A stretch of 45,557 nt of DNA, from the NCBI GenBank assembly GCA_964466055.1, contig CAYXLW010000012.1, positions 1 through 45,557 on the forward strand. Direction: 5' to 3'. The stretch's first letter is position 1, and every line of letters starts with the position of its first letter. The translations under genes and the position numbers were made by a program. This document shows, piece after piece, positions 1 to 9,453 of this stretch. This DNA is from CAYXLW01 sp964466055. Its GTDB lineage: Bacteria > Patescibacteriota > Gracilibacteria > GCA-2401425. The notes below the pieces were generated by a model. That model was not told the origin of the DNA and did not search any database. It saw only the letters and a program-made list of their open reading frames with translations.

Positions 1-2
1 TT

Positions 3-2189
3 AGAGTTGCCGCTTATAATTCAGCTGGTGAAGGATCTGCTCAAATTTCTGCTACTACTTTAAATACAATGCCTTTAGCTCCTACTGGATTAGCTGTATC
101 TAATATAACACAAACCTCTCTTACCCTTTCTTGGACTGATAATGCTACTAATGAGACTGGGTACAGAGTTTATCAAGATAACTCTCTTGTTGGGACTTTA
201 GCTGCCAACTCTTCATCTTTTGGTGTTACTGGATTAAGTCCTAATACTACTTATACTCTCAGAGTTACTGCTTACAATGCAGGAGGTGAAGGATCTTCTC
301 AAATTTCTGTTACTACTTTACCTTCTACTCCACCACCACTAGCTCCAACCATTACTCAAATTTCTGTTACTCATAACTCTGCCTCTGTTTTCTGGATTGA
401 CAATGCTACTAACGAAGATGAGTATATAATTTCTTATTATGCCACTTCTGGCGGTGGAATAACTACTATAAGCGGAATTTCAGCTAACACTACTCAGTAT
501 ACTATGTATGGACTTTTGCCTAATACTGAGTATCGATTTACTGTAATCGCTTACAATAATTCAGGTCAAGATGATGATAGTGTTACTGCTACTACGCTTT
601 CGGTTCCTCCTTCAAGTTCTCCTGAAGCACCTACTGAACTTAACGCTTTTGTTACTGACACAACTGTTACTCTTAACTGGACTGATAATGCTATAAACGA
701 AAATGGTTATAAAATCTATCAAGATACTGTTGAAATAGCTAATATCCCTGCTAATTCAGTTGGATACTTCATTGGAGGATTAATTCCTAACACTCAATAC
801 ACTTTCCATGTTGCTGCTTACAATACTAATGGTGAAGGCAGTTCTCAAACTACTGTAACCACTTTAAGTAACCCTATTCCTAATCTTCCTGCTTTCCCTT
901 CAAATCTAGCAACTTCTAGTATTACTCAAAATTCACTTAGTCTTTCATGGAATGATAATGCTACTAATGAAACTGGATATAGAATCTATCAAAATGGGAG
1001 TTTAATTAGCACAATCCCAGCCAATTCTACTGCTTATTTCATAGGAGGATTAATTTCTAATACTACTTATACTTTCCGTGTTGTTGCTTATAATATGTCA
1101 GGTGAAAGTAGTGCTCAAATTACTGTTACAACAACAAGTAGTAGTCTAGGAAGTCTTATCATTAATGTGGATCCATCTACGCCAGAAGAAGATATTATAG
1201 TTGCGGGAAAGTCAGATGTTGAAATTTCTAAATTTAGATTCACATCAATTGATGAAGCGTTTATTGTAACAAAATTAGCGTTTAATAATGATGATATTTC
1301 CGGTGCCATTAATAATGGTGACTGGGATAACAATGTTGTTTCAGTAAAGGTTGAATATATTAATTCTGACGGTGTGACAGAAATAAAATCAGGGTACTTA
1401 ACTTCTGGTAAAGCTAAGTTCTCAGGATTAGACTTCTTGGTGCCAAAAAATGATGATGCAGCAATCACTGTGTACATAACTCTTAATACAGTAGCAGGAG
1501 GATCTACTCCAGGAGAGTTTGTTAGAATGGTAGTTGATGCGACAACAAACTTTGAAGCAGTAGCACAAGAATCAGGAGAGACTTATACAGTAGGTCACGC
1601 AAACCTAACTATTCCTGTTGAAGCAACTCAAGGAGTTAAACAAATGCACGTATATGAAACTAAACCATTTGTTTCATTATCTGCTTCTTCTCCAAGTGGG
1701 GCACGAAATACAAGTGCTTCAGATCAACTATTTATATTTGATATTTTAGCTGATTCACAACAAAAAGTAGTGATTGGTACAGCAGATGGGGTTACTGTTA
1801 ATTTTTATTCGGATGGAAGTATGAATACTGCAGCAAATGGAAACACTGTTTACTTAAAAGAAGGAGGAAGTATAATTTCAGAAGGCACACTTGTTGTTAG
1901 TCATACAGGATTAGCAAGTGTAGTATTTACTCCAGATGGTGTTACTTATCCAGAAATAGAAATTTATAAAGGAACAAGTAAAACATTCTCAGTTGAAGTT
2001 AATACAGTTGAACTTATAGATAATCAATCTGGTACAGATGATTTATTAACAGTTAGTATTGATCTTGGAACATCATCAAATGGAATTGTAACTCCAGGAG
2101 GATTTACATGGAATGATACAAATGTTCAGGTTAAGTGGAATGGTCATGTATCAAATACAACTATTTATGGAAATACTCTTAAGTATTAG
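3..2189 (+). CDS. FN3-repeat cell-surface protein, 5' partial
   Basis: The reading frame is open from the first bases, so the gene starts upstream of the window. The visible part ends a first fibronectin type III repeat (RVAAYNSAGEGS) and then has four full FN3 repeats of about 80-90 residues. Each carries the core W-x-DNA-x-NE-x-GY, a PNT-x-Y-T turn and an AYN-x-x-G-E-like strand. The last ~350 residues are a different Thr/Ser/Val-rich beta-type region with no match I recognise. FN3 arrays of this kind sit on exported adhesins or surface-layer proteins; export is inferred, since the N-terminus is missing. The repeats are very similar at DNA level, suggesting recent duplication. It ends in TAG and converges on asnS across a perfect palindrome. 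Function unknown beyond likely surface adhesion. Confidence 0.85.
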   Translation, partial: RVAAYNSAGEGSAQISATTLNTMPLAPTGLAVSNITQTSLTLSWTDNATNETGYRVYQDNSLVGTLAANSSSFGVTGLSPNTTYTLRVTAYNAGGEGSSQISVTTLPSTPPPLAPTITQISVTHNSASVFWIDNATNEDEYIISYYATSGGGITTISGISANTTQYTMYGLLPNTEYRFTVIAYNNSGQDDDSVTATTLSVPPSSSPEAPTELNAFVTDTTVTLNWTDNAINENGYKIYQDTVEIANIPANSVGYFIGGLIPNTQYTFHVAAYNTNGEGSSQTTVTTLSNPIPNLPAFPSNLATSSITQNSLSLSWNDNATNETGYRIYQNGSLISTIPANSTAYFIGGLISNTTYTFRVVAYNMSGESSAQITVTTTSSSLGSLIINVDPSTPEEDIIVAGKSDVEISKFRFTSIDEAFIVTKLAFNNDDISGAINNGDWDNNVVSVKVEYINSDGVTEIKSGYLTSGKAKFSGLDFLVPKNDDAAITVYITLNTVAGGSTPGEFVRMVVDATTNFEAVAQESGETYTVGHANLTIPVEATQGVKQMHVYETKPFVSLSASSPSGARNTSASDQLFIFDILADSQQKVVIGTADGVTVNFYSDGSMNTAANGNTVYLKEGGSIISEGTLVVSHTGLASVVFTPDGVTYPEIEIYKGTSKTFSVEVNTVELIDNQSGTDDLLTVSIDLGTSSNGIVTPGGFTWNDTNVQVKWNGHVSNTTIYGNTLKY

Positions 2190-2219
2190 AGTGCAGATAA
2201 TAGATTATAGGAAATAAAA

Positions 2220-2255
2220 AACAATAGGTGACATTCATGAATGTCACCTATTGTT
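2220..2255. terminator. 36-bp perfect palindrome, terminator between convergent genes
   Basis: Two 18-nt arms are exactly complementary with no unpaired loop (centre ...ATTCATGAAT...). On the minus strand the hairpin is followed by a T-run (the complement of the A-run at 2215-2220), so it is a good intrinsic terminator for asnS. On the plus strand the downstream T content is weaker. It probably serves both convergent genes. Confidence 0.75.
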
Positions 2256-2277
2256 GGAATATTAATGTTTAACTTCT

Positions 2278-3570
2278 TTATGGTTTCATTCTACTCATCA
2301 TTCTTGGGAATGGAATAGTTTCACGTACATGGTGTAATCCACACATCCAAGCAACTATACGTTCTAGTCCTATTCCAAATCCTGAGTGTGGAACTGAGCC
2401 ATATTTTCTTAAATCTAAATACCATTGAAAATCTGAAACATCTAATTTGTGCTCTTTAACTCTTTCTAGCATAATATCATAATCATCTTCCCTTTGGGAT
2501 CCTCCTATAATTTCACCATATCCCTCAGGAGCAAGAAGATCTGCACATAGTGCATATTTTGAATTTTTAGGATCACGCTTCATATAAAAAGATTTTACTT
2601 CTGCAGGGTATTTTTCAACAAAAATAGGTTTGTCATATTTTTCTGTAAGCATTGTCTCATCTGTTGCACCAAGATCATCATTTTCTGTTATTTCAGAGCC
2701 CATTTCTCTAAGTTCGGCTACTACTTCTTTATGTGTTTTCAATATAAATGGTGCTTTTACTTTTTCTAATGCTTCAATATTTCGCTCAAGAATTTCTAAC
2801 TCGTTTCTATTTTTTTCTAATACTTTTTCAACTATATGGCAGATTAATCCTTCTTGAATCTTCATGTTTTCTTCATGTTCAACAAATGCAGCCTCTGCAT
2901 CCATCATCCAAAATTCTATTAAGTGTCTTCGAGTTTTACTTTTTTCTGCACGAAATACTGGACCGAAGTCAAAAACTCTTCCCAAAGAAAATATGGCAGC
3001 TTCGATGTATAATTGTCCTGATTGGCTTAAATAGGCTGGGGTTCCAAAGCAATCTACTTCAAATAGATTTGATGTCCCTTCACATGCATTTGGTGTAAAA
3101 ATTGGAGAGTCAATTTTTGTAAAATGCTCGTTATTCAAATATTCATAAACCGCGTTAATAATAGTATTTCTTACTTTTTGTATAGCCCATTGTTTTTTTG
3201 ATCTTAGCCATAAATGTCTGTTATCTAAAAGAAAGTCAATACCATGTTCTTTATTTGAAATAGGATATTCATCAGTATTTAAATGAACTATTTCAATATC
3301 TTTTACTTGAAGCTCATATTCTTCTTTTTTAGGATGCTTGCTAATAGTTCCTGTCATTATAACAGAGCTTTCTTGTGTAAGTTTTTCTGCTGTTTCAAAA
3401 ACTTTTTCTGTTACATCATTTTTGAAAACTATAGCTTGAATAAAACCTTGACCATCTCTTATTTGTATAAAAAATATTTTTCCACTACTTCTTTTATTAT
3501 GAATCCATCCTTTTATCTGTACTTCTTTAGCAACGTAGTCTTTTGCTTGAGAGATATAAATATATTTCAT
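2278..3570 (-). CDS. asnS: asparaginyl-tRNA synthetase
   Basis: Class II aminoacyl-tRNA synthetase that charges tRNA-Asn with asparagine. The N-terminal ~110 residues are an OB-fold anticodon-binding domain (VQIKGWIHNKRSSGKIFFIQ). The catalytic core has motif 2 (FRAEKSKTRRHLIEFWM), the IIGGSQRE segment and motif 3 (GFGIGLERIVAW) followed by RETIPFPR. The IGGSQRE and IPFPR elements favour AsnRS over AspRS or LysRS. The length, 430 aa, is normal for bacterial AsnRS. The ATG start is followed at once by beta-strand residues of the OB fold, with no Shine-Dalgarno sequence nearby. Having AsnRS means Asn-tRNA can be made directly rather than only through transamidation. Single-gene unit ending at a strong terminator. 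Confidence 0.96.
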   Translation of the reverse strand: MKYIYISQAKDYVAKEVQIKGWIHNKRSSGKIFFIQIRDGQGFIQAIVFKNDVTEKVFETAEKLTQESSVIMTGTISKHPKKEEYELQVKDIEIVHLNTDEYPISNKEHGIDFLLDNRHLWLRSKKQWAIQKVRNTIINAVYEYLNNEHFTKIDSPIFTPNACEGTSNLFEVDCFGTPAYLSQSGQLYIEAAIFSLGRVFDFGPVFRAEKSKTRRHLIEFWMMDAEAAFVEHEENMKIQEGLICHIVEKVLEKNRNELEILERNIEALEKVKAPFILKTHKEVVAELREMGSEITENDDLGATDETMLTEKYDKPIFVEKYPAEVKSFYMKRDPKNSKYALCADLLAPEGYGEIIGGSQREDDYDIMLERVKEHKLDVSDFQWYLDLRKYGSVPHSGFGIGLERIVAWMCGLHHVRETIPFPRMMSRMKP

Positions 3571-3685
3571 ATTTTATAGGATTATAGAATATTAATAAAA
3601 AATAATTTAGTATTTAAGAGCTAGAACCTAGTTCAAATTGATCAAAAAAATAAATAATTTCAACTTAGTAAAAGCTATGATTTTT

Positions 3686-4195
3686 CTATTTTGCAGGCGG
3701 TGGAGTAAATACTCTTTGTGCCATTTCTTTATCTAGCATATAAGTTGCTTCCCCTTGATTACCTACTAATTTTAATTTTTGGATTATTTCATCTGCAGAA
3801 GCTTCTTCTTCTACTTGCTCAGTTACGAACCATTGTAAAAATTGGTTTGAAGCATGATCTTTTTCTTTTATAGATAAATCCACTAAACCATTAATAAGTT
3901 TTGTAATATGTTGTTCATGTTTAAGTGCTTCATTAAAAGCATCAATTGGTGATTTCCAGCTTTTTTGTGGTTTTTCTATGGCAAATAATTCAACTCTTCC
4001 ACCTCGATCTTGAAGGTAATGACAAAATTTAATTACATGAGTCATTTCCTCTTGTGCTTGGACATTCATCCAATTTGCAAATCCCATTAAGTTTAAACTA
4101 GTAAAATAAGCAGACATTGAAAAGTATATGTATGCTGAAAAAAGTTCTTCATTAATTTGCTTATTTAAAGCGTCTTCAATTTTTTTATTAATCAT
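3686..4195 (-). CDS. ftnA: ferritin, non-haem (FtnA-like)
   Basis: Iron-storage ferritin, 169 aa, expected to form a 24-subunit cage that oxidises Fe(II) and stores it as a mineral core in the cytoplasm. The di-iron ferroxidase residues are all present at FtnA-like positions: E17, E50 and H53 (in EEMTH), E94, Q127 and E130. The absence of a haem-binding Met at the bacterioferritin position and overall similarity (MSAYF, ANWM-x-x-QAQEEM) favour ferritin over bacterioferritin. It is alone, oriented with asnS but 115 bp upstream of it, and divergent from the DUF2157 gene. No Fur-like operator is obvious. The symbol follows the family and is not proof of orthology. Confidence 0.93.
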   Translation of the reverse strand: MINKKIEDALNKQINEELFSAYIYFSMSAYFTSLNLMGFANWMNVQAQEEMTHVIKFCHYLQDRGGRVELFAIEKPQKSWKSPIDAFNEALKHEQHITKLINGLVDLSIKEKDHASNQFLQWFVTEQVEEEASADEIIQKLKLVGNQGEATYMLDKEMAQRVFTPPPAK

Positions 4196-4341
4196 GGTAA
4201 ATGTTTTAAAAAATAGAAAAGTGTTGAATTTTCTTATTCTAATTCTATACTCTAAAAAAAATATTTAAAGTTAAAATTATTGAAATTCAAGGATATCTTA
4301 ATTTTTATTGTTTTTTATAAAAATGGGAGTATCATCATCCT

Positions 4342-5526
4342 ATGAATATCATGGAAGAAATTCATAACTGGAGGGAAGAAAAGCTTATTCCAAATGAGTA
4401 TTTGGATGTTTTAGAAAAAAGATATGAAGAAAAAGAAGGTGAAAGCTCAAGGTTCGTTTATATTTTAGCGACACTTGGTGCATTACTTATTGGACTTGGG
4501 ATTATAACTTATATGGCTGCTAATTGGACAGACTTTTCAAGATTTTTTAAAACAGGATTTTTATTAGGTATGCTTGTCATAATTTATGCATCAGCAACCT
4601 ATTTTAATTATAAAAAAATGATAGGAGTATCAGTTGCACTTTTCTTGTTAGGTGGAATTTTATTTGGAGCAAATATAATGTTACTTGCTCAAACATTTAA
4701 CATACAAAGTCATTACCCAAATGGTGTTTTATTTTGGTGGCTTGGCATTTTCCCAATCACTTATTTAATAAGATCAAAAGCACTATTTTTATTAAACTTT
4801 GCGTTATTTCTAATATGGATATTTTTAGAATTTTTTATTGCTCTAAGTGAAGCAAATATAAGTGGGTACTTTATTATTTTTGTTTCTATCCTTATTTTCT
4901 TGAATTTTTTAATGACAGCCAATTATTTAAAAGAAAAAGTGCCAGATTTCACTCCTTATTTAAGAAACGTAGGATTAATGGGAACTTTTATTTCATTATT
5001 TATTCTTACAATTCCTTTCTTTAATCAATTTGATATTATATGGGGAAATATTTCTTTTGTTCCTTACGATACGATTATATTTTTAATTATATTAATTTCA
5101 TTACTTGTTAGTTTTGTAGTACATATATTTAATTCTAAGCAAAAGCAAGAAAGATATGTATTATGGCTTTTAATAACTGCATTGCTACTAAGCGTTATTC
5201 CCTTCATTATAGGAATTTCTGAAGTTACTTCAGATTTTTTTACTGGGCAAATATTTCTTTCTAATAATATTTTTTCTCTTCTTTCAAAAATCTTATTTAT
5301 AGTAATAACTCTTATGACTGTAAATCTTGGTACTAAATTGAAAAAGAATAGTTTAATAAATTTTGGAGTTGGATTTTTTGCTTTGGAAATTCTCTATATT
5401 TATTTTGATTTTGCAAGGGATCTTATGGATACTTCAGCATTCTTTCTCACTTTTGGAATATTATTATTAAGTCTTGGTTATTTTTTAGAAAAAAAACGTA
5501 AATCACTTATATCTGAAAATGAATAA
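4342..5526 (+). CDS. DUF2157-family polytopic membrane protein
   Basis: 394-aa integral membrane protein. A short soluble N-terminus (about residues 1-36) precedes about 11-12 hydrophobic segments. The first membrane segment, LGALLIGLGIITYMAANW, is the DUF2157 signature. Members of this family have no firmly known biochemical role. It overlaps the next gene by 8 nt (ATG inside the last codons), so the two are likely co-translated. DUF2157 proteins are often found next to GDYXXLXY-domain proteins, and that pairing is kept here. The ATG start at 4342 was chosen because it precedes the conserved N-terminal helix (EEIHNWREEKLI). Confidence 0.8.
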   Translation: MNIMEEIHNWREEKLIPNEYLDVLEKRYEEKEGESSRFVYILATLGALLIGLGIITYMAANWTDFSRFFKTGFLLGMLVIIYASATYFNYKKMIGVSVALFLLGGILFGANIMLLAQTFNIQSHYPNGVLFWWLGIFPITYLIRSKALFLLNFALFLIWIFLEFFIALSEANISGYFIIFVSILIFLNFLMTANYLKEKVPDFTPYLRNVGLMGTFISLFILTIPFFNQFDIIWGNISFVPYDTIIFLIILISLLVSFVVHIFNSKQKQERYVLWLLITALLLSVIPFIIGISEVTSDFFTGQIFLSNNIFSLLSKILFIVITLMTVNLGTKLKKNSLINFGVGFFALEILYIYFDFARDLMDTSAFFLTFGILLLSLGYFLEKKRKSLISENE

Positions 5527-6250
5527 ATACGTGAAAATTGCTATTATTGTAGGCATCCAATTTCTTTTTCTTCTCCTTATGATAGGAGGAAAAGTTTGGC
5601 ATGTTTCAACAGGAGAAAAGGCTCTTATAGAAATTGAAGGGTATGACCCCATGGATCTTTTTAGGGGATATTATACTAGAATAAATCCACTTTTCAATGA
5701 AAGCTTCTATGTAAATAAAAAAATTCGTATAGGGCAATCTGTTTATGCTCCATATGAAATTAATAAAGAAGGAATCGCTGTTTTTGGTGAACAAACAATA
5801 GAAAAACCAACAAAAGAAAAATACTTAAAAGGAGAAGTGGCAAGAATTAGTGAAACTAATGAATATAAATTTATTTTTCGTGATGAATATGGGAAAGAAT
5901 ATGAAAAGATTGATTACTCAGACTCAGGATTAAAAAATGGAACAGAATATATGCTTTGTATTGAGGATTGGGGATTAAATTTTTATGACGATAAGACTGG
6001 TAATTGTTCTGAAAATAATGCTGAAAAAATTATAGCAAAACTTGTTTCTAATGAAAAAGCAGGAGATTTTAGCGTTACTTCAAATTATTACATAGATTCT
6101 TTTTACGGAAGTTATAATAAATCCCAAGAAATTGAAGACGAAATTAGAAAAGCATCAACAAATAATAGAAAATCTTATGCTTCAGTAGCTATAAATTCTT
6201 CAGGAAAAGCAACAATTATTGATATTGTTTTTCATGAAGATGAAAAATAA
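5519..6250 (+). CDS. GDYXXLXY domain-containing membrane-anchored protein
   Basis: 243 aa with an N-terminal membrane anchor (residues 6-23, IAIIVGIQFLFLLLMIGG) and an outside domain carrying the family motif in variant form: DPMDLFRGYYTRI instead of the usual DPRDLFRGDYVRL. The D of GDY is replaced by Y. The protein is expected to act with the DUF2157 partner encoded just upstream, since the two genes overlap by 8 nt. The rest is beta-rich with two cysteines (CIEDW, NCSEN). Function of the pair is unknown. It converges on radA with only 3 nt between the stops. Confidence 0.75.
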   Translation: MNKYVKIAIIVGIQFLFLLLMIGGKVWHVSTGEKALIEIEGYDPMDLFRGYYTRINPLFNESFYVNKKIRIGQSVYAPYEINKEGIAVFGEQTIEKPTKEKYLKGEVARISETNEYKFIFRDEYGKEYEKIDYSDSGLKNGTEYMLCIEDWGLNFYDDKTGNCSENNAEKIIAKLVSNEKAGDFSVTSNYYIDSFYGSYNKSQEIEDEIRKASTNNRKSYASVAINSSGKATIIDIVFHEDEK

Positions 6251-6253
6251 GAA

Positions 6254-7612
6254 TTAATTTATTAGTTTTAAAGTTTCACCAATAGTTTTTACTTTTTTTA
6301 GTTCAATTTTAGTTTTGATGTTTTCTTTAATATTAGGAATAATAGCTTGTTTAAATCCTAATTTTTCAGCTTCTTTTAATCTTTTTTCTAAATGAGAAAC
6401 AGTTCTTATTTCTCCGCTTAAGCCTACTTCACCTAAAACAATTGTATCATTAGGAATGTTCTTTTTTAGTTTAGATGAAGCGATTGCAAGAATCAGTCCT
6501 AGATCGGCTGCAGGTTCAGATATTTTAAATCCGCCAACAATATTTACAAATACATCTAAACTATCTAATTTTTGATTTCCATGTTTTTGAAGAACCGCAA
6601 TCATTAAATTTAATCTATTCAAATCTATTCCACTAGCAGTTCTTTTTGGATATCCAAAATTACTCCAAGAGGTGAGTGCTTGAAGTTCAATTAAGAATGG
6701 TCGAGTTCCTTCAATGGTTGGGATAATTACAGAACCTTCAGCATTTTCCATTCTTCCTTCTAAAAATGCTTCAGATGGATTTTTTACTTCTTTTAAACCA
6801 TTTTCTATCATTTCAAAAATACCAATTTCAGATGTTGATCCGAATCTATTTTTTTGTCCCCTTAGCATTCTAAATTGATGATATTTGTCTCCTTCTAAAT
6901 AGAGGACACAATCAACTAAATGTGCTAGTGTTTGTGGTCCCGCAAAATCTCCTCCTTTTGTTACGTGTCCTATAAGTATACATGCAAGACCTCGTTTTTT
7001 TAGGTAGTACATTAGTGATTCTGTACAAAACCTCACTTGGGAGGAAGATCCTGAGATTGAAGGAATTGAATTGCTTGAAATTGTCTGAATAGAATCAATT
7101 ACTACCAATTCAACTTTCTCTTTTTCTAGTGTAGTTAAGATGTTTTCTAAACTGTTTTCAGAGGATATTTTTAAGTTTTCTAAATTTGTTTTTTTCCCTT
7201 CCCCTAGGAGGATTCTTTTTGCTCTATCTGCGATTTGACTTGGAGATTCTTCTCCGGAAAAATACATAACATTTTTCTCTTGTGATACGAGTGAAGCTAC
7301 TTGTAGTGCAAGTGTAGATTTTCCTACTCCCGGATCTCCAGTAAGCAAAATAAAGGAATCTTTTACTATTCCTCCTCCGAGTACTCTATCAAATTCATTT
7401 ATTTTGGTAATTATTCTTTCATTTATGCTCTCAATATCTTTTAGTGTTTTGCTTTCGCTTATTTCTCCCTTTTTATTTTTCATTGGAGTATTAGGAATTT
7501 TTATTTCTTTGAATGTGTTCCATTCTTTGCATAGAGGACATTGTCCTGACCATTTTGGGAAGTCATTTCCGCAATTGTTGCACATGTATGTTGTTTGTGA
7601 TTTTGCCACCAA
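6254..7612 (-). CDS. radA: DNA repair protein RadA/Sms
   Basis: RadA is a hexameric DNA-dependent ATPase that promotes branch migration during recombinational repair. The 452-aa product has the complete architecture: a zinc finger (C11, C14, C25, C28), a RecA-like ATPase with Walker A (GDPGVGKST, residues 92-100) and the Walker B region (ELVVIDSIQT), the RadA-specific KNRFG motif near residue 255, and a C-terminal Lon-protease-like domain (from about 290). That domain lacks proteolytic activity in characterised RadA proteins. The ATG start places the zinc finger at the usual distance from the N-terminus. No operon partner is visible. Confidence 0.96.
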   Translation of the reverse strand: MVAKSQTTYMCNNCGNDFPKWSGQCPLCKEWNTFKEIKIPNTPMKNKKGEISESKTLKDIESINERIITKINEFDRVLGGGIVKDSFILLTGDPGVGKSTLALQVASLVSQEKNVMYFSGEESPSQIADRAKRILLGEGKKTNLENLKISSENSLENILTTLEKEKVELVVIDSIQTISSNSIPSISGSSSQVRFCTESLMYYLKKRGLACILIGHVTKGGDFAGPQTLAHLVDCVLYLEGDKYHQFRMLRGQKNRFGSTSEIGIFEMIENGLKEVKNPSEAFLEGRMENAEGSVIIPTIEGTRPFLIELQALTSWSNFGYPKRTASGIDLNRLNLMIAVLQKHGNQKLDSLDVFVNIVGGFKISEPAADLGLILAIASSKLKKNIPNDTIVLGEVGLSGEIRTVSHLEKRLKEAEKLGFKQAIIPNIKENIKTKIELKKVKTIGETLKLIN

Positions 7613-7677
7613 AGGGAAAGTTATTAATAAAGTAGAATCATTTTATTTGTAACTTATAGATATGTCATCCTAAATTT

Positions 7678-8604
7678 TTATTCATAAACCTCATTTGTAA
7701 GACAATGATACGAACCACCAGCAAAACGAAAATCTGTTAAAGGTGAAATAAAGCGTTTAATTTTCAATAATTTAAATTTATCTTCTACTCCTTCAGTTAG
7801 AAATTTTGCACAATTAAGCATAATACCAGGCGCTGTGAAAGTGTTTATAGCATAATTACCCAAAGCACCAACTTCTCCAGAAGAATCAATTGGATCAACG
7901 TAAATCATTTCAATATTAAATTTTCTTAATCGATCTAAGCTTTCAGTAGATAACATATTATCTGCAATTATAAATGCGATTAATTCATTGTTGTTGCTTA
8001 ATACAGGGCTAAAAACAGTATCTAAATGATATCCTTCAGACTTAATTAAACAGTAGTGATCTGGCTTAATAATAGATTTTACAAAATCATGCCCTTTTTT
8101 ATTTGAACGTGACAATCCTCCAAAGTAAAAAGTCCCATTTTTTGTTTTTAAATAAAATACTTCTCCAAATTCTAAATAGGCATGTTCTGGTAATTCGACT
8201 ACTTCTTTATTAAATTTTTTATGCATTACAGATGAATAAACTTCAGATTCCATTTGTCGATTTTTTGCACTAAAGCTTGCTTTTATCCAATAATTTTTAA
8301 ACATAAATCCAGAATCTCTTACAAATACAGCATCATGATGTAAATTATCTAGTTGATTTAATTCTTCGGGGAATGGAAGAGTTTGAACGTTAAGTCCTGC
8401 TAGTTTAAAAGTTTTTTTAAAATTATCAAAATCAGCTTTTAATCTCTTTTGATCTGGGATTATATGATTTTGGCTAGAATAAAGGGTAGCATAATTCAAA
8501 CTATTTTTAGTATGACCACTATGAATTGGATAGCCACTATACCAACAGCCTTTAATTTCTCCATGAGCTTTAGGTAAGTCTGTTATTATTATTTTGTTAA
8601 ACAT
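7678..8604 (-). CDS. amidinotransferase/DDAH-family hydrolase
   Basis: 308-aa member of the guanidino-group-modifying superfamily (arginine deiminase, dimethylarginine dimethylaminohydrolase, amidinotransferases). Visible active-site elements in order: DAVFVRDSGF (D91, R96, D97), YLEFGEVF around E145 (family form LEGGDV), GYHLDT (H193, D195) and the nucleophile C301 in GGSYHCLTNE near the C-terminus. The placement of the His and Cys fits a DDAH-like hydrolase acting on arginine or methylated arginine through a Cys thiouronium intermediate. The exact substrate cannot be told from sequence. No arginine-pathway gene is adjacent. The start at ATG 8604 fits the beginning of the first strand (KIIITDLPKA). 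Confidence 0.85.
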   Translation of the reverse strand: MFNKIIITDLPKAHGEIKGCWYSGYPIHSGHTKNSLNYATLYSSQNHIIPDQKRLKADFDNFKKTFKLAGLNVQTLPFPEELNQLDNLHHDAVFVRDSGFMFKNYWIKASFSAKNRQMESEVYSSVMHKKFNKEVVELPEHAYLEFGEVFYLKTKNGTFYFGGLSRSNKKGHDFVKSIIKPDHYCLIKSEGYHLDTVFSPVLSNNNELIAFIIADNMLSTESLDRLRKFNIEMIYVDPIDSSGEVGALGNYAINTFTAPGIMLNCAKFLTEGVEDKFKLLKIKRFISPLTDFRFAGGSYHCLTNEVYE

Positions 8605-8738
8605 TGTTTATTTTTAATTTAAATAATAGAAAAATATATCTTTTAAATTATATCATTTTCTATTTTTAAAAATAAATCTAATTATTATCTGTTTGGTAAC
8701 AGATAATTGGAACAAGTTTTCTAATATCCCCTTGAGAA

Positions 8739-9203
8739 CTAAAAGGTTTCTACGGAATTGTCCATATAAACAATACTATCAACACGCCAACTATATTTTA
8801 TGGTATCTGATGTAGTAAATTCTACATTTGGATTTATTCCAATAAATTCTTTGTATGGTAAATTTGCACGCCATGTTTTTTTAGAATTTGCAGATATTCC
8901 CTTATCATAAAAAATTTTATGATTGCTAATTACTTTGCCACATGGGGCAAAAAAGGAAATTGTGCCTTGAATTCTCATAATATCTTTTCTTGTTTTATTG
9001 ATAAGCTCTAAATCTATAATTTCTTGTTCTTCAAAATCTTCTTTTAGAAAATCTTTTATGATTATTTTAATATCCACTTTATTTATAAATTTATTAGTGT
9101 CTGTTATAATGTTTGTCTGGAAATTTCTAGTAGTAGATGCTTTTCCAAGTGTTATTGCAAAAGTTATAATAATTACTGAGGAGATTATTACACTCAAACA
9201 CAA
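8739..9203 (-). CDS. small membrane-anchored protein of unknown function
   Basis: 154 aa as given. One N-terminal hydrophobic segment (about residues 3-20, LSVIISSVIIITFAITLG) is followed by a soluble domain that looks beta-rich. The start is uncertain. The codon at 9203 is TTG, but the frame stays open for another ~25 codons upstream and encodes WKRLNSKYIKILL, a basic stretch that would make a normal lead-in to a membrane anchor. No ATG or GTG lies in that extension, and no ribosome-binding site is clear. Two cysteines are present, one inside the membrane segment and one in the soluble part (APCGK). Not assignable to a family by eye. Single gene upstream of the DDAH-like gene. Confidence 0.55.
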   Translation of the reverse strand: MCLSVIISSVIIITFAITLGKASTTRNFQTNIITDTNKFINKVDIKIIIKDFLKEDFEEQEIIDLELINKTRKDIMRIQGTISFFAPCGKVISNHKIFYDKGISANSKKTWRANLPYKEFIGINPNVEFTTSDTIKYSWRVDSIVYMDNSVETF

Positions 9204-9453
9204 TAATATTTTTATGTATTTGCTGTTTAGTCTTTTCCAGATGTTTTTATTCCCAGAGAGCTGTATGATATTTTAATTTAAAAATATTCTTTAGATTCCA
9301 AAAACAATATAATTATCACAGAAAATTATAAATTTTAATTTTTATAAGTCAAAAAGAATTAAAATAATTAAAAAATACAATGAAACTATTTTTTATCAAA
9401 TAATATCAAAAATCTGGCTTTATATAAGCTAATTTTATAAAACAAAATTTTTT

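Noticed and set aside
1115..1477. Minus-strand open frame within the FN3 gene
   Set aside because: It is antisense to a clear coding frame and its composition mirrors that gene. The same applies to the other long antisense frames in the window.
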